From Pseudomonas sp. St316 (GTDB lineage: Bacteria > Pseudomonadota > Gammaproteobacteria > Pseudomonadales > Pseudomonadaceae), in assembly GCF_018325905.1 (NCBI RefSeq), contig NZ_AP021901.1, positions 1,922,001 to 1,986,000 on the forward strand: a stretch of DNA of 64,000 nt, given 5' to 3'. Within the stretch, counting starts at the first letter, position 1. Each line of letters begins with the position of its first letter. The notes under the pieces were generated by a model. That model worked only from the letters and a program-made list of their open reading frames with translations. It was not told the origin of the DNA and searched no databases. The position numbers and the translations under genes are program-made. This document shows positions 25,605-35,171 of the stretch, in pieces.

Positions 25605-26401
25605 GCAACTTTCTTCAGATCGAGCGCGAGGACGGCATCGTCACTGTGCGCATGAACCATCCCGATACCCGCAATGCGCTGACGACGCCCGAGCAGATTC
25701 AGGAGTTTGTCGACCTGTGTGCGGAACTGCGGCGCGACAAGTCGGCGCGGGTGATGGTGCTCACGGGCAATGGCAGCGCGTTCTGTGCCGGCGGTAACGT
25801 CAAGGATATGCACGAGCGTGGCGGTATCTTCGCCGGTTCGCCCTATGAGTTGCGCAATACCTACCGCGATGGCATTCAACGCATTCCCCTGGCGATTTAC
25901 GAGCTGGATATTCCAGTCATCGCGGCGGTAAACGGCCCGGCGATTGGCGCGGGTCTCGATCTGGCGTGCATGTGCGACATCCGCCTGGCGGCGCCCAAGG
26001 CGATCTTCGCCGAGAGTTTCGTGCGCCTGGGCATTGTTCCCGGGGACGGCGGTGCCTGGCTGTTGCCGCGCATCATCGGCATTCCCAAAGCCAGTCTCAT
26101 GGCGTTTACCGGCGATGCCATCGATGCCGCAAAGGCGCTGGAATGGGGCCTGGTGGAGCAAGTCTGCACGCACGAAACGCTCCAGACGGAAGCTCAGGCG
26201 CTGGCGCGACGAATCGCCAGTAATCCGGGGCATGCGTTGCGCCTGTGCAAGCGCCTGCTGCGTGAAGGCCAACATATGCGCCTGGATTCGCTGCTGGAAT
26301 TGTCCGCGGCGTATCAGGCGCTGGCGCATCACACCGAAGACCATCAAGAGGCGGTGGCGGCTTTTGTCGACAAGCGCGATCCCGATTATCAGGACCGCTG
26401 A
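25601..26401 (+). CDS. Enoyl-CoA hydratase/isomerase family protein
   Basis: This 266-residue crotonase-fold enzyme has GNGSAFCAGGNVKDM and AIGAGLDLACMCDIRLA forming the oxyanion hole, then FVRLGIVPGDGGAWLLPRIIG. The usual second catalytic Glu region carries Gly-Asp, so it may be an isomerase-like member. It overlaps the ACAD gene by four bases and precedes a third ACAD gene, giving a compact beta-oxidation operon. Confidence 0.9.
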   Translation: MSNFLQIEREDGIVTVRMNHPDTRNALTTPEQIQEFVDLCAELRRDKSARVMVLTGNGSAFCAGGNVKDMHERGGIFAGSPYELRNTYRDGIQRIPLAIYELDIPVIAAVNGPAIGAGLDLACMCDIRLAAPKAIFAESFVRLGIVPGDGGAWLLPRIIGIPKASLMAFTGDAIDAAKALEWGLVEQVCTHETLQTEAQALARRIASNPGHALRLCKRLLREGQHMRLDSLLELSAAYQALAHHTEDHQEAVAAFVDKRDPDYQDR

Positions 26402-26443
26402 TCACCCATTGCCCACAACAAGAATCGATCTGGAGTAAGCAAA

Positions 26444-27568
26444 ATGCGTGGCGTATTTCGAGAAGACCACAACATGTTCCGTGATCAGGCCCGCCGCTTC
26501 GTCGACCGCGAAATCGTGCCTTACCTGCATGAGTGGGAAAAGAACGGCATCGTTCCCAAGGAGGTTTGGCTCAAGGCCGGCGAGAACGGATTGCTGTGCT
26601 CCACGGTGCCAGAAGAATATGGCGGCCCCGGAGGTGACTTCGGTCATTCGGCGGTGATGATCGAAGAGCTGGCGCGAGCCAACGCCACTGCCGTGGGTTT
26701 CACCACCCACTCGGAAATCGTAACGCCTTATATCGTGGCCTACGGCAGCGAAGAGCAGAAGCAGCAATGGCTGCCGCGTATGGTCAGTGGTGAATTGATT
26801 GGCGTGATCGCCATGAGCGAACCGGGGATCGGCAGTGACCTGAGGGCCATGCGCACCTCGGCGCGGCGCGACGGTGACGACTACATTGTCAGTGGCCAGA
26901 AGACCTTTATCACCAACGGTGGGAATGCTGGCCTGGTGGTCACTGCCACCAAGATTGACCCCGCGGCCAAAGAGTTGACCTTGATCTGCGTCGAAGAAGA
27001 CCGTGCCGGCTTCGCCAAGGGACGCCTGCTGGAAAAGATCGGCCTGAAAGGGCAAGACACCGCCGAACTGTTTTTTGATGAAGTCCGGGTGCCTGTCGGC
27101 AATCGTTTGGGCGAGGAGGGCATGGGGTTCAAATACCTGACCCATCAACTGGCCTGGGAGCGCCTGATTATCGCGATCCGTGCCGCGCAATCGATCGACA
27201 CGCTGCTGGAGGAAACCATTGGTTATACCCGTGAGCGCAAGGTCTTCGGCAAACCGGTGCTCGACTTCCAGAACACCCGTTTCAAACTCGCTGAAGCCAA
27301 GGCCCAGGCCACCATGTTGCGGGTGTTCGTTGACGACTGCCTGACCAAGGTGATGCGCGGTGAGTTGACGCCTGAAATCGCCGCGATGGCCAAGCTACTG
27401 GGGTCGGAAATGCAGGGCAAGCTGCTCGACGAGTTCCTGCAATTGCACGGTGGTTATGGCTTCATGAGCGAATACAAGATCAGCCGTGCCTGGGTAGATG
27501 CTCGCGTTGCTCGGATCTACGGCGGCACCTCGGAAATCATGAAAGAAATTATCGGCCGTACCCTTTGA
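26444..27568 (+). CDS. Acyl-CoA dehydrogenase
   Basis: This 374-residue protein is a complete, conventional acyl-CoA dehydrogenase. It has AMSEPGIGSDLRAM, GQKTFITNGGNA, GYTRERKVFGKPVLDFQNTRF, LHGGYGFMSEYKISRAWVDAR and IYGGTSEIMKEIIGRTL. It is probably homotetrameric and uses ETF as acceptor. It follows the hydratase by 42 bases and should introduce the double bond in a side-chain CoA ester. Confidence 0.93.
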   Translation: MRGVFREDHNMFRDQARRFVDREIVPYLHEWEKNGIVPKEVWLKAGENGLLCSTVPEEYGGPGGDFGHSAVMIEELARANATAVGFTTHSEIVTPYIVAYGSEEQKQQWLPRMVSGELIGVIAMSEPGIGSDLRAMRTSARRDGDDYIVSGQKTFITNGGNAGLVVTATKIDPAAKELTLICVEEDRAGFAKGRLLEKIGLKGQDTAELFFDEVRVPVGNRLGEEGMGFKYLTHQLAWERLIIAIRAAQSIDTLLEETIGYTRERKVFGKPVLDFQNTRFKLAEAKAQATMLRVFVDDCLTKVMRGELTPEIAAMAKLLGSEMQGKLLDEFLQLHGGYGFMSEYKISRAWVDARVARIYGGTSEIMKEIIGRTL

Positions 27569-27592
27569 AGTACTGCCGCAGGAGGCAATCAG

Positions 27593-28144
27593 ATGAATAA
27601 CTCCCTTTATGACATTCCTTTGAAAAAAAACGATGGCAGTGCCAGCCGCCTGGGCGACTACCAGGGCAAAGTTCTGCTGGTGGTCAACGTCGCTTCAAAA
27701 TGCGGCCTGACCCCGCAATACGAGGGGTTGGAAAAGCTGTACCAAAGTAAAAAAGACCAGGGGTTTGAGGTGTTGGGTTTCCCGGCCAATAACTTCAGGG
27801 AACAGGAGCCGGGGAGCGACGCGGAAATCGTCGAGTTCTGTTCGGTCAACTATGACGTCCACTTTCCGTTGTTCTCGAAAATCTCGGTGGTCGGCGCGGA
27901 TCAGCACCCTCTCTACACTCAACTGACTGGCTCGCAACCTGAAGCCATCGGTGACGGTCCGTTCCGTGAGCGGTTGAAGGGATATGGCATCGAGTCGGCC
28001 AACACCACGGACGTGCTGTGGAATTTCGAGAAATTTTTGATCGACCGCCACGGCGCGGTGGTTGCGCGTTTCGCTCCGGACGTTACGGCGGATGACCCTC
28101 GGTTGCTTGACGCGATAAATACACAGTTGGCCAAAGAGGCTTAG
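27593..28144 (+). CDS. Glutathione peroxidase-like (Cys type)
   Basis: This 183-residue thioredoxin-fold peroxidase has peroxidatic Cys37 in [25 protein letters not shown] with the catalytic Gln/Asn region, and WNFEKFLID with the Trp. Non-selenium bacterial members usually use thioredoxin. AGGAGGCAATC precedes the ATG. Its position at the end of an oxygenase/ACAD cluster suggests handling of peroxides made by uncoupled turnover; that is inference. Confidence 0.9.
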   Translation: MNNSLYDIPLKKNDGSASRLGDYQGKVLLVVNVASKCGLTPQYEGLEKLYQSKKDQGFEVLGFPANNFREQEPGSDAEIVEFCSVNYDVHFPLFSKISVVGADQHPLYTQLTGSQPEAIGDGPFRERLKGYGIESANTTDVLWNFEKFLIDRHGAVVARFAPDVTADDPRLLDAINTQLAKEA

Positions 28145-28146
28145 GC

Positions 28147-29007
28147 GTGCAGACGGTCGACACAGTGAGTGCACTTCGCGCGTTGGTAACCCGCGCGCGC
28201 AGTGAAAACAAGAAAGTCGCTCTGGTGGCAACCATGGGCAATTTACATGAGGGTCATATAGCCCTGGTTCATTGGGCCAGGCAGCGGGCTGATTATGTGG
28301 TCGCGAGTATCTTCGTCAATCCACTCCAGTTCGGGGCGAGTGAGGATCTGGCCGGCTATCCTCGGACGCCGGAGGCGGATCGAGAGAAACTGGTCGACGC
28401 TGGCTGTGATGCGCTATTTGTCCCGGCTGTCGAACAGATCTATCCCGAAGGAATGCTTAACCAGGCCATTGTTAGTGTGCCGAACGTCTCCGAAGGTTTG
28501 TGCGGTGCAGCGCGCCCAGGACACTTCGATGGCATGGCTACGGTCGTTGTCAAATTGCTGAATATCGTTCAGCCGAGCGTCGCGGTTTTCGGGGAGAAGG
28601 ACTATCAGCAGTTGGCGGTCATTCGTTCAATGGCCAGGGATCTCAATATGACAGTCGACATTGTCGCTGCTCCGACCATTCGAGCCCCGGATGGGTTGGC
28701 GTTATCTTCCCGCAACGGTTATCTGACCGATAGAGAGCGTGCCATTGCTCCAGTGCTTTATGCATGCCTGCAACAAATGGCGGCGTCTATCCAGGTTGAG
28801 GGTCGGGTGGCTGAGGGCCAGTTGATGGAATGTCGTCGACGTATAAGCGACGCCGGTTTTCAGCTGGAGTACTTTGAGGTCAGGAATGCCCAGAATTTAA
28901 ATCCTGTGACAAGCACTGATACTCATTTTGTGATCCTGGTGGCGGCGCGCATCGGTAAAACGCGACTCATCGATAATTTGACGGTGGATCTTCGCCTGGG
29001 TGACTGA
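28147..29007 (+). CDS. panC: Pantothenate synthetase
   Basis: The 286-residue ligase has [10 protein letters not shown] (HIGH-type motif), [18 protein letters not shown] and LSSRNGYL (KMSKS-like), so all ATP-binding motifs of PanC are there. It joins pantoate and beta-alanine to pantothenate, the CoA precursor. The start is GTG at 28147, two bases after the peroxidase stop codon. Standing at the end of a CoA-thioester catabolic cluster and without panB or panD, it is probably a second copy that raises CoA supply. Confidence 0.9.
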   Translation: MQTVDTVSALRALVTRARSENKKVALVATMGNLHEGHIALVHWARQRADYVVASIFVNPLQFGASEDLAGYPRTPEADREKLVDAGCDALFVPAVEQIYPEGMLNQAIVSVPNVSEGLCGAARPGHFDGMATVVVKLLNIVQPSVAVFGEKDYQQLAVIRSMARDLNMTVDIVAAPTIRAPDGLALSSRNGYLTDRERAIAPVLYACLQQMAASIQVEGRVAEGQLMECRRRISDAGFQLEYFEVRNAQNLNPVTSTDTHFVILVAARIGKTRLIDNLTVDLRLGD

Positions 29008-29095
29008 ATTAACCATCACGGAATGCATCACCACACAGTCCCAAGGGGGGCCTCAGTCCATCGTGAAAACAGAAAGATCACCAAAGGAAACGACA

Positions 29096-29953
29096 GTGGG
29101 CCTTTATCGAGCATTCGCTGCGCTTTGCCTGTGTTTTGTCTCTCTAGTCGGCGTTGCTCAGCAAGCCCCAGCGGATGCCTATGGTGCCGACACCCAGCGT
29201 GCCAAAGCCTTGCTGGCAAAAGCTGTCGCCGAGTACAAAGCCAAGGGCGACACAGCGTTAGCCGAGTTCAGCCGGCAGGGGGCCTATGTCGATGGTGAGC
29301 TGTACATCTACGTGGTAGATACCTCCGGTGTAATGCTTGCGAGCGGCGGGCCTTCAGTTTCACTGGTCGGCAAACCGGTGGTCAGCTTCCTGGACGACGA
29401 CCTCAAAGCTGTATTCCAGCAAGCCATTTCACAGCCAGATGACGGCGTTGTGCATAGCGCCGAATACCGCTGGTGGAACTGGCAACACGCCAAGGTCGAG
29501 CGCAAACGGGTGTTCTATCAGCGTGTGCAGGATCGGGTGATCTCCGTGGGTTACTACATGCCACGGTCGAGCCCGGAACAGGCACAACAACTGCTGCGCC
29601 AAATCTCGGGGCAAGTTGCCAACGACGCTAAAACCACCTTCAGCCTCATTAATCAGCACGATAAGCAGCTCACCCGGGATGATCTTTATGCCTTTGTGGT
29701 GGACCTGAAAACCCAGCGGTTTGTCGCTCACGGTTTTTCGCCCCGGTTGATCGGCACCGACTTCAAGTCATTGCGCTCAACCGACGGCAAGCCTATTGGC
29801 GAGGATATTCTCAAGCAGATGAGCGCCCATGAAACAGGGGAGATCGCCTATCTGTGGCGCAACCCTATGACCGGGCAGAACGAATACAAGAGGACTTTTC
29901 TGCAGCGGGTGAACGGGTACATCGTCGCCGTGGGCTGCTATGCAATCAAGTGA
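29096..29953 (+). CDS. Periplasmic tandem Cache-domain protein
   Basis: The protein (285 residues from GTG 29096, ribosome site AAAGGAA) starts with a signal peptide (LYRAFAALCLCFVSLVGVAQQ). It has two related modules: YIYVVDTSGVMLASGG ... YRWWNWQHAKVERKRVFYQRV ... ISVGYY at about 75-165, and YAFVVDLKTQRFVAHGF ... IAYLWRNPMTGQNEYKRTFLQRVNGYIVAVGCY at about 205-283. These are small-ligand-binding Cache folds without any signalling output domain, so it may be a binding protein for a sensor. The frame extends upstream to 29000, but that part overlaps panC and has no ribosome site. Confidence 0.8.
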   Translation: MGLYRAFAALCLCFVSLVGVAQQAPADAYGADTQRAKALLAKAVAEYKAKGDTALAEFSRQGAYVDGELYIYVVDTSGVMLASGGPSVSLVGKPVVSFLDDDLKAVFQQAISQPDDGVVHSAEYRWWNWQHAKVERKRVFYQRVQDRVISVGYYMPRSSPEQAQQLLRQISGQVANDAKTTFSLINQHDKQLTRDDLYAFVVDLKTQRFVAHGFSPRLIGTDFKSLRSTDGKPIGEDILKQMSAHETGEIAYLWRNPMTGQNEYKRTFLQRVNGYIVAVGCYAIK

Positions 29954-29956
29954 TCA

Positions 29957-31165
29957 ATGATGGGTGATATCGGTGTTTTGAGCCATGGCAGCGACAAGGC
30001 GACCCGTAGCCATTGGATGATTCTGTCCATTATCAGCTTCAACTTTATCTCGTACGTATGCAGTGGCTTGCCGCTTGCTGTGTTGCCGGGCTACGTCCTC
30101 AATGACCTGGGCCTGCCCTCGGTTTTCGCGGGTGTGGTGATCAGCTCGCAGTACCTGGCGACGCTCCTGACCCGCCCCTTGGCTGGTGGCGTGGCCGATC
30201 GCCTGGGTGCCAAATACGCGGTGGTGTGTGGGTTCAGTGGCTTGATGTTGAGCGGCACCCTGACTGCGCTCGCCATTTTCCTGCACACCCAACCCTGGTT
30301 GACCCTGACACTATTACTGCTGGGGAGGTTGGTGTTGGGGGCGTCCACAGCCATGATTTCCACGCCCTGCTGCACCTGGGCCATCGGGTTATGCGGTGCC
30401 CCTCGGGCAGCACAGGTCATGTCGTGGAACGGAATAGCGGCTTACGGCGGCACGGCTGTTGGCGCGCCACTGGGTGTGCTGCTGCACAATTCGTTGGGTA
30501 TCGCCAGTGTGGGGTTGAGCACCGTGTTGCTTGGCCTGATGTTCCTGCTTTTGGCTCTGGGCAAGCGGTCAGCTCCATTAGTGACAGGCGCCCGTCTGGC
30601 ATTTTATCGAGTCCTGTTCGCCGTCATGCCAAATGGCCTGGTCCTGGTTTGCAGTTCGGTGGGGTTTGGCGGGCTGACGGCGTTCGTCGCACTGTTCTTC
30701 GACAGTCTGGGCTGGGATCACGCCGCCTACTGTCTAAGTGGCTTCGGGGCAGGTTTTATCGTTGCCCGATTGTCGTCGCCGGGAATACTGCAGCGATTCA
30801 GAGGGTACAAGGTGGTGGGTGGGTGCCTGCTTGTACAGACCTTGGGCATGCTGCTGATATGGCTCGCGCCGTCTCCTGCGCTGGCCATTGCCGGCGGGGC
30901 GTTGACCGGGATAGGGGTGTCATGGGTCTATCCGGGGCTAGGCGTGGAGACATTGGCGAGCACTCCGGCCGCGAACCGTAACTCGGCGCTCAGTGCCCTT
31001 TCAATATTTTTTGATATTGCAGTGGGGATCGCCGGCCCGGTGATGGGCCTGGTTGCCTCAGGTTTTGGCTATGCTGCGATATTTCTCTGTGCTGCACTGA
31101 TGTCAGCAGGCGGGTTTCTAGTGGCGCTCTGCCTATGTTGGCGGAAGGGCCGCATACGCGATTGA
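29957..31165 (+). CDS. MFS transporter (YfcJ/YhhS-like)
   Basis: This 402-residue protein has twelve predicted membrane segments. The basic loop between helices 2 and 3 reads GGVADRLGAKYAV, the family A motif. It starts three bases after the Cache-protein stop codon, so the two may be co-transcribed. It resembles the YfcJ/YhhS group of arabinose-efflux-like exporters; the substrate is unknown. Confidence 0.88.
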   Translation: MMGDIGVLSHGSDKATRSHWMILSIISFNFISYVCSGLPLAVLPGYVLNDLGLPSVFAGVVISSQYLATLLTRPLAGGVADRLGAKYAVVCGFSGLMLSGTLTALAIFLHTQPWLTLTLLLLGRLVLGASTAMISTPCCTWAIGLCGAPRAAQVMSWNGIAAYGGTAVGAPLGVLLHNSLGIASVGLSTVLLGLMFLLLALGKRSAPLVTGARLAFYRVLFAVMPNGLVLVCSSVGFGGLTAFVALFFDSLGWDHAAYCLSGFGAGFIVARLSSPGILQRFRGYKVVGGCLLVQTLGMLLIWLAPSPALAIAGGALTGIGVSWVYPGLGVETLASTPAANRNSALSALSIFFDIAVGIAGPVMGLVASGFGYAAIFLCAALMSAGGFLVALCLCWRKGRIRD

Positions 31166-31337
31166 TACGGCTTGCTTAATGGCGTCCCTCTGTTTGACAT
31201 GACTGATGCGCAAGTAAGCCCTTCGACGCTCTGAGAGCGCAGCGATCCACAGGCTTCCTGTTCGCGGCCTGCCTGGCCGACGATGTGATCGACTGGACGC
31301 CATGCCATAATGGAAAGCCCTCTCGATTTTGAAGATC

Positions 31338-31982
31338 ATGACAGACTCACAGGCACCCGCCTCCCCGAGATACAAACGTCGTCCACAACAGATGCGTGGC
31401 CATGAGCGTGTCGAGATGATTCTGGATGCTTGTGCACGCCTCATGGTGGGGAAAGGTGTGCTCAGTCTGACCATGCATGGTATTGCCAAGGAAGCGGGTA
31501 CTTCCATTGGGTCGCTTTATCATTTTTTTAGGGATAAGGAGGAGGTCCTGAGCGCATTGGGCCGTCGCCATATTGATGCGCTAGGCAAAATTGCCAGTGA
31601 GCTTCTTCTTATTGAACCCGCCACCTGGATTGGATTTAGTACGGCGGATACAGTTAAACATTTAGTGCTTCCATTGCTGGAGTATGTTGAGAAAAATCCT
31701 GATTTTCTGCATATGATCAGCCCGAATTTCTCTGCTGGCCAGCTTCAGGCTTCTGATTTACAGGTACAGCTCAAAGAAATTTATAGTCATGTTGTTATGT
31801 TACGCATTCCTAATGTCAGTACCGAAATGTGTGAAGTGTATGCGGTTGCAATGTTGGCGTTACCTGCTGGTCTTTGTCGCGCAGCATTTGAAAATGATAA
31901 TTTTAAAAGTTTGCTTATTCTAAACGAGGCGCCACGCGCCTTGGTTGCATACCTTGAGGCAATAGAAAAGCAGGGCGCTTGA
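31338..31982 (+). CDS. TetR-family regulator
   Basis: The 214-residue protein has an HTH at about residues 20-70 (VLSLTMHGIAKEAGTSIGSLYHFFRDKEEVLSAL) and a C-terminal TetR ligand domain. AT content rises in its 3' half (31600-31980), unlike the genes before it, which hints at separate origin. ATG 31338 was preferred to a TTG nine bases earlier. It may control the MFS gene at 29957 or the efflux operon to its right; neither is shown by sequence. Confidence 0.85.
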   Translation: MTDSQAPASPRYKRRPQQMRGHERVEMILDACARLMVGKGVLSLTMHGIAKEAGTSIGSLYHFFRDKEEVLSALGRRHIDALGKIASELLLIEPATWIGFSTADTVKHLVLPLLEYVEKNPDFLHMISPNFSAGQLQASDLQVQLKEIYSHVVMLRIPNVSTEMCEVYAVAMLALPAGLCRAAFENDNFKSLLILNEAPRALVAYLEAIEKQGA

Positions 31983-32050
31983 TGAGATAGTCACCCCTGT
32001 AAAATCTAAACTTTCGCAGGGTGTTCTGTTTCGAAGGCCATTTCCTCGAT

Positions 32051-32563
32051 TCACTGTTCCAGCGAGGTGGCAGTGACCAGGACTGGGTAATGCTTGATCT
32101 GCAAGCGTGTTGCGATGCTGTTGCCATTGAGCGGGAGAATGGTGATCCCGGGAGCGGCTGCGCGAATCCGAGCCAGAGCTTTTAAATCAGCCACTTCGAC
32201 AGCCAGGCCAACTGTACCCAGCTCGCGCAGGACTGTGCCCCGCTCCTGAAGCCAAGCCAGTGACTTGGGATCGTCCCCCACCAGAAAGAAGGGCGGCAGG
32301 CCAGGCATGTCCAGGGTTCGAGGTGTGATCTTGCCTGGGCTCAACCGAGAACTGCTGATGGGTAGCATCCAGGCCTCATCAGATAGCAGGGAGACCTCGG
32401 CACGGAAAAGTCCGTTAGGTGTCCCTCCATTCATCTGAGCATCGAATACTCGAAGATCGGTTTGAGCGAAGTCGCCGGGCAGACCCTCAACAACTGTCAG
32501 TTCTGCTAGGGCGAAGGGTGTCAGTATCAGAATGAGACAAGAGGTGAGGGGGATTTGCTTCAT
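32051..32563 (-). CDS. Integrating conjugative element protein, PFL_4695 family
   Basis: The 170-residue secreted protein begins with a signal peptide (MKQIPLTSCLILILTPFALA). It ends with LSPGKITPRTLDMPGLPPFFLVGDD ... ALARIRAAAPGITILPLNG ... LQIKHYPVLVTATSLEQ, which I recognise as the TIGR03765-type protein of ICE conjugation modules. Normally it sits among many transfer genes; here it is alone behind an efflux operon. That makes it a likely remnant of an excised or decayed ICE. Start at 32563 was chosen for the signal peptide. Confidence 0.72.
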   Translation of the reverse strand: MKQIPLTSCLILILTPFALAELTVVEGLPGDFAQTDLRVFDAQMNGGTPNGLFRAEVSLLSDEAWMLPISSSRLSPGKITPRTLDMPGLPPFFLVGDDPKSLAWLQERGTVLRELGTVGLAVEVADLKALARIRAAAPGITILPLNGNSIATRLQIKHYPVLVTATSLEQ

Positions 32564-32609
32564 GGTGATGGGACCTGTTCGACCGCGGGGTTCATTGCTG
32601 GGACCCTGT

Positions 32610-33998
32610 TCATTTTTCCGGCACCCATCCCCCTCCAAGCGCCTGATACAGAGAAATCACGTTCTTAAGCTGGTTCTCCCGAATCTGAATGGCTGACAAT
32701 TCGGTGTTAAACAGATTGCGCTGAGCGTCCAGTACTTCAAGGTACGAAGAGTAGCCCCCTTGGTAACGATCCCTGGCGATTTCCAGTGAGCGAGCCAAGG
32801 TAACCCGGCGAGCATGCACTCGCGTTATCTGCTCCTCGAGGCGTTTGACGCCAGATAATGAATTTTCAACTTCACCAAAAGCTTTGAGCGCAGTGGCCCT
32901 GTACGAATAAGCCGCTTGATTGCGTTGGGCGGTGGCGACCCCGACTTGGGCTTCGAGTCGACCAGCGCTATAGATCGGTGCCAAGACGCTCGCCCCCAGA
33001 TCCCAAACTTTGACTGGATCGAAATCCAAGGCATTTACATAAAGCCGTCCTATGCCACTCGACAGTTGCACTTGGGGGAGGAATTCGTCACGCCGTGCAT
33101 CCAGCTTCAGGTCAGCAGCGGCGACCAACTGTTCGGCCTGCTGTATATCAGGGCGCCTGCGCAGCAATTGCGCGGGCAAGAGTCCTGGCACCGTGGGCGG
33201 TGTAAGGGTTTGAAGCTCTCGTCCCCGGTGTAGATCGCCCGGCAGCGTGCCGGTTAATAAACGAATGGCGTTCTCTTGCTGACGGATAGCCTGCTCAAGT
33301 TCGGGGATCATCTGTGCGGCAGATTCGTACTCAGACTGCGCCTGGGTAAGTTCCAGTTGCGAGGTGTAGCCTTCGTTTGCTCGATCCTCAGCGACACGCA
33401 ATGCGTCACGGCGTGATTGTGCGGTATCTCGGGTAACCTTTAGCTGGGTGTCCAGGGACACCAGTGAAATGTAGGCCCGCACGGTGGTACTGGCCACAGA
33501 CAGGCGAATGTTATCCCTGTCAGACTGGCTTGCCTGATAACTCATCTGCGCCGCGTTTTCCAAGGTGCGCAGGCGGCCCCAGAGGTCCAGTTCATAAGAC
33601 GCCTGCAGCTCCGGTTGTATGGACCGCGTATGGGTGATGCCGGTAGTCCCCAAACTGCGATTGGTTTGTCCGCCGACCGAACCGTCCAGAGTCGGCAACA
33701 GCGCTGAGTGGGACAGCCTGATCTGCTGTCGGGCTTCTTCAACTCTGGATATGGCCTCTAGAATGTCAGTGTTATGGGCCAGAGCAGCCTCAACCAGGTC
33801 ATTAATCGCTGGTTCATCGAACGTTTGCCACCACGTGCCGGATATCGGTGCGGGGACTCCGATGGGTGCGCGCCAGGCCGTCGGGGCAAATACTTTGGCC
33901 TCCTGGGGTGAGGCTGTTTTGACCGGGGCGCAAGCAATCAAGCCGAATGCGGCGCCTAACGACATCCACTGCAGGGCACCATACGCTTTGATATTCAT
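32610..33998 (-). CDS. Outer-membrane efflux lipoprotein (NodT/OprM family)
   Basis: This 462-residue TolC-type channel has a lipoprotein signal with Cys23 (FGLIAC) and two repeats of the OEP domain, ending YQALGGGWVPEK. It provides the outer-membrane exit of the tripartite pump with the membrane-fusion protein at 33995 and the MFS remnant at 35172. Its ATG overlaps the fusion-protein stop codon (ATGA). Confidence 0.92.
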   Translation of the reverse strand: MNIKAYGALQWMSLGAAFGLIACAPVKTASPQEAKVFAPTAWRAPIGVPAPISGTWWQTFDEPAINDLVEAALAHNTDILEAISRVEEARQQIRLSHSALLPTLDGSVGGQTNRSLGTTGITHTRSIQPELQASYELDLWGRLRTLENAAQMSYQASQSDRDNIRLSVASTTVRAYISLVSLDTQLKVTRDTAQSRRDALRVAEDRANEGYTSQLELTQAQSEYESAAQMIPELEQAIRQQENAIRLLTGTLPGDLHRGRELQTLTPPTVPGLLPAQLLRRRPDIQQAEQLVAAADLKLDARRDEFLPQVQLSSGIGRLYVNALDFDPVKVWDLGASVLAPIYSAGRLEAQVGVATAQRNQAAYSYRATALKAFGEVENSLSGVKRLEEQITRVHARRVTLARSLEIARDRYQGGYSSYLEVLDAQRNLFNTELSAIQIRENQLKNVISLYQALGGGWVPEK

Positions 33999-35164
33999 GG
34001 CGCCGAACTCCGCTTCGAGGTGTCGCTGGTATCGACATTGGTGATCACCGACATGCCTGGACGCAGCCGGTGCAACAAGGGTTGCTCTGGATCCAGGACT
34101 ATTCGAACGGGAATACGTTGTGCGACTTTAGTAAAGTTGCCTGTTGCGTTGTCCGGACGCAGGACGCTGAATTCCGAGCCGGTGGCTGGGGCCAAACGTT
34201 CGAGTCGCCCCGTCAGACGTGCGCCGTCCAGTGCGTCCACATCAAGGCTGACAGGTTGGCCCACTAGCATATGGTGAATCTGGGTTTCCTTATAATTGGC
34301 GATCACCCACAGTTGTTCCGGCACCAGGTAGAGCAGTTGCGAGCCCGCCGATACATATTGGCCAAGACGCACCGATACCTCGCTGAGAACGCCGTCGCGC
34401 GGCGCCCTGATCTGTGTATTGTCCAAATCGATCTCAGCCAGATGAAGAGCCGCTTGTGCGGTTCTGACCTGCGCCTGGAGCACCCCTCGTGAAACACGGG
34501 TGGACTTGACGGTCTCTTCTGCAATGTTGATGGCGGCTCGCGCTTTTTTGACGTTCGCACTGGCGGCCCGAGCGGTCGCGCGAATCTGGTCGCGTTCACG
34601 TACAGAGACCGACCCACGAGAGGCCAACTCGTTGACCCGCAGTTCGTCGGCCTGCGCACGGGCATATTCTGCTTGCGCCGAATAGAGTTCCGCCCCTCGA
34701 GAGGTGAGTGTCGCCTGGTCTGACGCCTGGGTTTGCACAGAGTTGTCCAGTTCTGCCTTCCGGGCGTCAAGGTCGGCCTGTGCTTGCTCGACTCGCTGGC
34801 GATAAATCCGATCATCGATTTGCAACAGGGTCTGGCCTCGACGCACAGCCTCGAAGTCGCGCACCAATACCTTTGCGACATAACCGTTGACCTGAGGTGC
34901 CATGACCGTTATCTGTCCCCGGACATAGGCGTTTTCAGTGGTGGTGATGGCGCTGTTGAAAGGCCAGAATTGCCAAGCGTAAAGAATCGCCAGAATACCC
35001 GCCAAAGCCACACCAATCATTATGAAAACCGTACCCCGTCGGGGCTTTATGATTTTTGGCGGGTCCTGGGCCGCACTGCCAGTATCTGCCACCGAGATGG
35101 AGTCTTGCGTCGCTGGATTCTGCGGGTTGGGCTGTCCGTTTCCGGCTTTGTCATTTCGGGTCAT
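33995..35164 (-). CDS. HlyD/EmrA-type membrane-fusion protein
   Basis: The 389-residue adaptor has a polar N-tail, one membrane segment (GTVFIMIGVALAGILAILYAWQF), then VMAPQVNGYVAKVLVRDFEAVRRGQ, a lipoyl half-motif, a long coiled coil rich in Ala/Gln/Arg, and the second lipoyl half IRAPRDGVLSEVSVRLGQYV. It bridges an MFS pump and the outer-membrane channel. It is seven bases from the end of the MFS remnant. Confidence 0.92.
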   Translation of the reverse strand: MTRNDKAGNGQPNPQNPATQDSISVADTGSAAQDPPKIIKPRRGTVFIMIGVALAGILAILYAWQFWPFNSAITTTENAYVRGQITVMAPQVNGYVAKVLVRDFEAVRRGQTLLQIDDRIYRQRVEQAQADLDARKAELDNSVQTQASDQATLTSRGAELYSAQAEYARAQADELRVNELASRGSVSVRERDQIRATARAASANVKKARAAINIAEETVKSTRVSRGVLQAQVRTAQAALHLAEIDLDNTQIRAPRDGVLSEVSVRLGQYVSAGSQLLYLVPEQLWVIANYKETQIHHMLVGQPVSLDVDALDGARLTGRLERLAPATGSEFSVLRPDNATGNFTKVAQRIPVRIVLDPEQPLLHRLRPGMSVITNVDTSDTSKRSSAP

Positions 35165-35171
35165 AAGAGGG

